Of a DNA stretch of 64,000 nucleotides, positions 60,834-64,000 are shown piece by piece. The stretch covers positions 62,001 through 126,000 of the forward strand of contig JAJDDF010000012.1 in NCBI GenBank assembly GCA_029260455.1, written 5' to 3'. The DNA comes from Phycisphaerales bacterium (GTDB lineage Bacteria > Planctomycetota > Phycisphaerae > Phycisphaerales > UBA1924). Under the pieces are notes generated by a model. That model was given only the letters and a program-made list of their open reading frames with translations, did not search any database and was not told the DNA's origin. Both the position numbers and the translations under genes were made by a program. Position 1 is the first letter of the stretch. Every line of letters begins with the position of its first letter.

Positions 60834-61826
60834 CTACTCCTCGCCTGACCATGTGCCTTCAAGTGGCGCGAGACCAAGCGGTTGCCAGAAGCGCGCATCG
60901 GCATCAACACCAAAGGCGGGGGCAAGTTCATCGGGGTCGAGGTCGCGCATGGGCACGCCGGCTGGATCGATCAGGTGCTGGGCGTTCCATGTTGCCGGTT
61001 GCGCATCAAGAAGCAAGGCTTGTGCGCGCAGGAGGAGTGTATCAGTTGCTTCATTGATTGTAAGTGACGCGGGCATGCCCCGGCAGGTCGGGCACAAATC
61101 GATGCCAATGACTGCGCCATCTTCATGATCGTGTCGATCGACGGTGCGCCGGCCTTTGCACGTTGGACAAGGCACGGTGCCCGCGGCGGTAACGAGGCCC
61201 TCAGCAACTTCATCGGCGGCGCGGCTCTCAAGGCCTGCTAGGCGCAGGCGGCGCTTGGCCCATTCACCGCCGGCGCGCAGTGCCCCGCCCCCGCGCAAGC
61301 GCTCGCCCGCTGCGCGCGAGGTGTTGATGCCGATGCGCACAAGTTCATCGCGCAGATCACGAAAACGCCCGGCGCGCGCATGGCTCATCGCTTCGATAAG
61401 GCGAGCAGTATGGGCAGCATCAGCGCGCAATTGCGTATCCACCGATTGTCCGGTGCGCGAGGACATGCCGCGCATGGCATCTGCGAGCATGAGGAGCCAG
61501 CGGCGATCAACGTGCGATTCTGCGAGATCAGCGAGGGCGAGACACACACTGGGGCCAAGATTCATTGGCGGTGAAGATGTGCGATCAACTTCATAGGCAA
61601 GGACGTAGAGCTGCCGCGCAATGGGCAGGGCGCGCTTGCCTTGTTCTTCGTAGGCCACTTCCTCGGCGAGTTCGAAATACGCCAAAGCATTGGTGCCATC
61701 AAGTGCTTCAAGACGATTCGCAAGGTCATCAACACCGCGTACATCTGGCGCAGCGCTTTGCGCAAAGGCCACTGTCGCAAGAACGCAAGATAACAACAGC
61801 ATGTGTATTGCACATGGGTGCTTCAC
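60834..61826 (-). CDS. Secreted protein with DnaJ-like CxxCxG pair
   Basis: A 330-residue exported protein. Signal peptide MLLLSCVLATVAFAQ at the N terminus. The middle is helical and may hold TPR-like repeats (LAYFELAEEVAYEEQGKRAL). Near residue 225 it has CPTCKGRRTVDRHDHEDGA and then CPTCRGMPA, a pair of CxxCxG zinc motifs as in DnaJ. No enzyme motif recognised. It overlaps the upstream gene by 4 nt, so both are made together. Confidence 0.68.
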   Translation of the reverse strand: MKHPCAIHMLLLSCVLATVAFAQSAAPDVRGVDDLANRLEALDGTNALAYFELAEEVAYEEQGKRALPIARQLYVLAYEVDRTSSPPMNLGPSVCLALADLAESHVDRRWLLMLADAMRGMSSRTGQSVDTQLRADAAHTARLIEAMSHARAGRFRDLRDELVRIGINTSRAAGERLRGGGALRAGGEWAKRRLRLAGLESRAADEVAEGLVTAAGTVPCPTCKGRRTVDRHDHEDGAVIGIDLCPTCRGMPASLTINEATDTLLLRAQALLLDAQPATWNAQHLIDPAGVPMRDLDPDELAPAFGVDADARFWQPLGLAPLEGTWSGEE

Positions 61827-63997
61827 AGTTCGTTCTCCTCAAAGCCCATGCGCAGTCGCCAGAGCCGAACAATCGCACGTTCTGCGGTATTCATTTGTTC
61901 ATAGACCGTTGCAACAGTGCGCGATTCTGTGCGCATGGTGCGCACGATTGTCATGACAGCATCTGCGCGGCGAGGTTGTTCGATCGCGGTGACATAGGCC
62001 ATGAGTTCGGCGATACTTGCTTGTTCGGCGGCGAAACGCTGCATGGGTCCGCGTGCAAGAAGAAGTCGCCCCGCACGCCGGGCCGCGAGTTCTGTGAGCG
62101 GCGCAATGGTGATCTGTCCTTCGGGCAAACGCTCGGCGAGCGAATGCCATTGCAACCAGAGCCCCGCAGCCGCGGGCGCGGGATCAATCGCGTGGGATTC
62201 TGGAGCGCTACCGTGTCCGGCGATCCCCCATGCAGCATCTTGTGAAGGTGTTGGCGATGAGTGCACCGAGGTGGCGAGTTCGTAGGCATCGACAAGCATT
62301 CGCGGCGTCTCGCCAATGCCGGATAGTGCGTGCGCCCCGCGTAATTCCAGCAACCGTTCAATGAGAATGCGCTGCGCCGTGTGTGTCCAAAGTGCATCAC
62401 CCGAAGGTGGCATGCGCCGCCCGGTTGTGCGTTCGATCACCTCGGAAAACCCCGTGTTCGAAGTCGAAGCCAGAGGCACAGCCTTGAGTAAACCATCTAC
62501 AAGGCGCATATCTTCGGGTAAGTCAATGATGATGCGCTGCGCGAGTTGCTGCACAGATCTCGGTGCGCCAAATGCAGCAGCCTCTGCGAGCAAATCAGCT
62601 TCAAGCTGCGTCGAAGGACCGCCGTTATTCATCAGGAGATAGAGCTGCTCAATTCTTGCCTGTTCGTCACGGCGCGCACCAAGAAATGATTGCCCCCACT
62701 GGCCAAATCGCGCAATATCACGTGGGCTGCGCGATTCCGGCTCGGGCGGTTCCATGGCAGCGATTGCCAAATCAACTGCATTGTCAGCGGCATCATCATG
62801 CCCTGCGGTGCGCTGCGCCGCTGCAGCGCTGAGATACGCCCCGGCGGCAGCCTCGCGCGCCGCAGAGAGCCTTCTGGCAGGAGATGTGTGAAGATAATCA
62901 TCGGTCGCGTGTCGCCATCGCATCGCAAAGGCATCAGTAGCGCGCAAAGGTTGTCCCAGCGTTAATGCAAATGCATCACGCACGCGCGTTCTCGCAGCGG
63001 CATCAGCATCCGTACTCAACCGTGTGTTCCCCGCTAATCCGGGAACAAGACGAGCCTCTGCGAGCTCGCGCACAGTAAATGCCAACTGTTCACTTGAAAT
63101 ATTACGATCTTCAAACCATGCCAAAAGTGCCTGAGTTGCAATGTGCTCTCGCCAATTGACGCGCGAGGCAAGCTCCGTGATCGCATTCCTGCCTGCGGCG
63201 CTATCTCCGGATGAAAGATCCGTGCGCATGAGATGCGTCAGCGCGCGCACCAATGTGGTTGTTCCTTCATTTTCATTTGCGCGCGAGAGCGCCTGCGCGG
63301 TTTTACCCCAGCTTTCCCATGCACTCATCGGAGCATTGTGTGAAATATATTCCAGTGCAAGTCGTTCGAGTCCGATCGAAGCACCCCGCCAGAAATCGCC
63401 ATCGACCGCGCGGCGTGTTTCCGGTCTTGGCAATGCCGTGCGCACAGATCGCACGCGCCGTTCTGCATCAGGCGGCAAGCGAATGGTGTCAACTGCGCTT
63501 GCCCACGCTGAGGCAAACGCAACAGCGCTGGGTGATAACTCATTGACAAACTTCTGATTTCTCAATGCGTGCGCCGGTGCAAGCACTTGATTAGTCATTT
63601 CAGTTGAAACACGCGTATCATTTTGTGCGGTGCCCGCTGACGCAATCGCATCGCGGAGCAGGATGGTGACATCCGCGACAATATCTGGTGCTAAGGTGGT
63701 CCAGTGTTCAGCTAATGCAGCGACCGACCGCTCAAAGATGGCGTGCGCAGCTTCTGGTTGTGTGGCAAACGCACGCTGATCCAGATTCGCAAGCGCCTGA
63801 AACAACTCGCGCGTATCGAGAATCGCAGCATCCGGCAAGGCCAATGACTGCGATGATGCCGCCGCGGAGGCCGTGACTGTCGATGTTGCAAGTGATGGCA
63901 CCTGCTGCACAGGAATATTCTGCACTTCTGAATTCCCGAGCGTGCCCGCAATGATGACAACAAGTCTGGCGGCCATCACAGCGCTCAGTGCAAACAT
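61823..63997 (-). CDS. Large alanine-rich secreted or periplasmic protein (reaches right edge)
   Basis: At least 724 residues, mostly helical and alanine/arginine-rich, with no recognised domain. The N terminus read from ATG 63997 is MFALSAVMAARLVVIIAGTL, which could be a signal anchor; an ATG at 63976 is also in frame. As the window ends three bases beyond, the gene may extend further upstream. The 4-nt overlap with the CxxCxG protein suggests that the two act together. Confidence 0.6.
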   Translation of the reverse strand: MFALSAVMAARLVVIIAGTLGNSEVQNIPVQQVPSLATSTVTASAAASSQSLALPDAAILDTRELFQALANLDQRAFATQPEAAHAIFERSVAALAEHWTTLAPDIVADVTILLRDAIASAGTAQNDTRVSTEMTNQVLAPAHALRNQKFVNELSPSAVAFASAWASAVDTIRLPPDAERRVRSVRTALPRPETRRAVDGDFWRGASIGLERLALEYISHNAPMSAWESWGKTAQALSRANENEGTTTLVRALTHLMRTDLSSGDSAAGRNAITELASRVNWREHIATQALLAWFEDRNISSEQLAFTVRELAEARLVPGLAGNTRLSTDADAAARTRVRDAFALTLGQPLRATDAFAMRWRHATDDYLHTSPARRLSAAREAAAGAYLSAAAAQRTAGHDDAADNAVDLAIAAMEPPEPESRSPRDIARFGQWGQSFLGARRDEQARIEQLYLLMNNGGPSTQLEADLLAEAAAFGAPRSVQQLAQRIIIDLPEDMRLVDGLLKAVPLASTSNTGFSEVIERTTGRRMPPSGDALWTHTAQRILIERLLELRGAHALSGIGETPRMLVDAYELATSVHSSPTPSQDAAWGIAGHGSAPESHAIDPAPAAAGLWLQWHSLAERLPEGQITIAPLTELAARRAGRLLLARGPMQRFAAEQASIAELMAYVTAIEQPRRADAVMTIVRTMRTESRTVATVYEQMNTAERAIVRLWRLRMGFEENEL

Positions 63998-64000
63998 GAC

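Overview
The window comes from a GC-rich chromosome of a Planctomycetota bacterium, most likely of the Phycisphaerae. Pointers are secreted proteins ending in paired DxNxDG calcium-loop (dockerin-like) repeats with GACC cysteine repeats, small membrane proteins ending in a CGYD/CPECG zinc ribbon, a Ser/Thr kinase fused to a beta-propeller, and abundant short palindromic intergenic repeats. This placement rests on family recognition, not on a marker-gene comparison.

Layout. 1-1034: C-terminal part of an RHS-repeat protein (minus strand) that runs off the left edge, followed by a mosaic of short repeats to 1350. 1365-10727: fatty-acid desaturase, RRM protein, a large secreted dockerin-like protein, a membrane Ser/Thr kinase and a Tat-exported gamma-glutamyltransferase. 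11800-26653: on the plus strand, a dispersed set of tricarboxylate genes: ATP-grasp and CoA-binding subunits of an acyl-CoA ligase, citryl-CoA lyase, HD-domain protein, Lys4-type (homo)aconitase, isocitrate dehydrogenase-family enzyme and MmgE/PrpD enzyme. It is interrupted by an orphan HsdR-N nuclease gene, small unrelated genes and a two-gene restriction-modification system. 26717-32608: exonuclease III, GH31 glucosidase, FmdB-like protein, and comB-thiS-thiG plus a low-MW phosphatase. 32623-42418 (minus): membrane NTPase, then mrdA-rodA-rsmG-dinG-phosphohexomutase, overlapping or closely spaced. 42672-47679: frameshifted zinc-ribbon protein, purC, secreted beta-propeller/dockerin protein, a catalytically dead-looking GH10-like protein and a ComEA-like protein. 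47747-57865: mfd, a membrane protein, coaC, rpoZ, DUF3553 protein, coiled-coil protein, pilin-like protein, DegT aminotransferase and dnaA. 58406-63997: GNAT protein and secreted proteins of unknown function, the last running to the window edge.

Main points of interest. First, the ligase, citryl-CoA lyase, aconitase and isocitrate dehydrogenase-type genes could together run the citrate-cleavage (reductive TCA) reactions or a one-carbon-longer homologue; the Lys4-type aconitase and the PrpD protein make the true substrate uncertain. Second, several short repeat families that sit between genes also occur in frame inside comB, the aconitase gene and purC, and probably in dnaA and a zinc-ribbon gene, so repeat spread here has altered essential proteins. 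No rRNA, tRNA, CRISPR array or transposase gene was recognised.
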